Part shown: piece after piece, positions 31,717 to 31,855 of the stretch
Numbering within the stretch: the first letter of the stretch is position 1
Layout: every line of letters starts with the position of its first letter
Assembly: GCA_003614735.1 (NCBI GenBank)
Contig: KZ992553.1
Coordinates: 1 to 31,855 of the forward strand
Reading direction: 5' to 3'
DNA: 31,855 nucleotides
Origin: Thamnocephalis sphaerospora
Taxonomy: Eukaryota; Zoopagomycota; Zoopagomycetes; Zoopagales; Sigmoideomycetaceae
Program-made: the position numbers and the translations under genes
Notes under the pieces: generated by a model
Databases searched by the model: none
Told to the model about the DNA's origin: nothing
Seen by the model: the letters and a program-made list of their open reading frames with translations, nothing else

Positions 31717-31855
31717 CTAGCGATCCTTGCCAAGCTCAACCTTTTGGCGGAGAGCGCGATCTGCGTTGTAGATGAACGCGTCTACGAGACTTGCCACGGT
31801 AAACACACCGCCCACTACGGCGCATACACTGGTCAAGAAACTGAGGAACGAGCGG
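31717..31855 (-). CDS. 3' end of an ERV46/ERGIC3-like ER-Golgi cargo receptor (partial)
   Basis: The minus frame is open from the window edge to the TAG at 31717-31719. It reads FLTSVCAVVGGVFTVASLVD followed by AFIYNADRALRQKVELGKDR. This matches the end of ERGIC3/Erv46: the second membrane span (FLTGVCAIIGG.FTVAGLID) and the short cytosolic tail ending KK..LGK, which carries COPI/COPII sorting signals. These proteins cycle between ER and Golgi in COPII vesicles with Erv41. The IY..AR..QKK.ELGK pattern favours ERV46/ERGIC3 over ERV41/ERGIC2. Upstream exons lie outside the window. Confidence 0.85.
   Translation of the reverse strand, partial: RSFLSFLTSVCAVVGGVFTVASLVDAFIYNADRALRQKVELGKDR

Noticed and set aside
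1..31855. CRISPR array, prophage or bacterial operon
   Set aside because: No spaced repeats, no prokaryotic genes and no ribosome-binding sites; all recognisable genes are eukaryotic and mostly spliced.

Overview
The window is nuclear DNA of a eukaryote with many short introns. The gene set points to a fungus: a C-14 sterol reductase (ERG24), CAP, Ndc80 and a mitochondrial folate/FAD-type carrier. A GCP5-type gamma-tubulin complex subunit and the deadenylase PARN, both absent from budding yeast, suggest an early-diverging (zygomycete-grade) lineage. The lineage is an inference; the gene families are read directly from the sequence. I joined exons by hand from reading frame, GT..AG signals and family conservation. 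Introns are mostly 43-100 nt, with donors such as GTAAGT, GTGAGT, GTGCGT and GTATGT.

Layout, left to right: the 3' end of a probable NmrA/isoflavone-reductase-like gene (<1-274, +); a small secreted Cys-rich protein (1413-1907, +); an 18-exon GCP5 gene (2175-6261, -); adenylyl-cyclase-associated protein CAP (6762-8766, +); ribosomal protein eS12 (9229-9666, -); an SLC25A32/FLX1-type mitochondrial carrier (11494-12870, -) followed by an exact 990-bp tandem duplicate of most of itself (10426-12411 overall); PARN (13173-15747, +); a bHLH transcription factor (16855-18393, -); about 5.6 kb without a recognisable gene; a four-exon COX20-like gene (23983-24463, +); an unrecognised 388-residue protein in eight exons (24730-26355, +); ERG24 (26795-28339, +); NDC80 (28599-31390, -); and the last exon of an ERV46/ERGIC3-like gene at the right edge (31717->31855, -).

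The genes are conserved housekeeping functions: microtubule nucleation and kinetochore, actin turnover, translation, mRNA deadenylation, mitochondrial cofactor import, complex IV assembly, sterol synthesis and ER-Golgi transport. They do not form one pathway. Neighbours are mostly convergent or divergent and 250-500 bp apart. The exceptions are the space around the bHLH gene, far larger than elsewhere, and the carrier duplication. I found no mobile element, CRISPR array, rRNA or credible tRNA, and no clear new multi-gene system. The best leads are the duplication, the large non-coding domain of the bHLH gene, the unidentified 388-residue protein, and the repeat-bearing Ndc80 tail.
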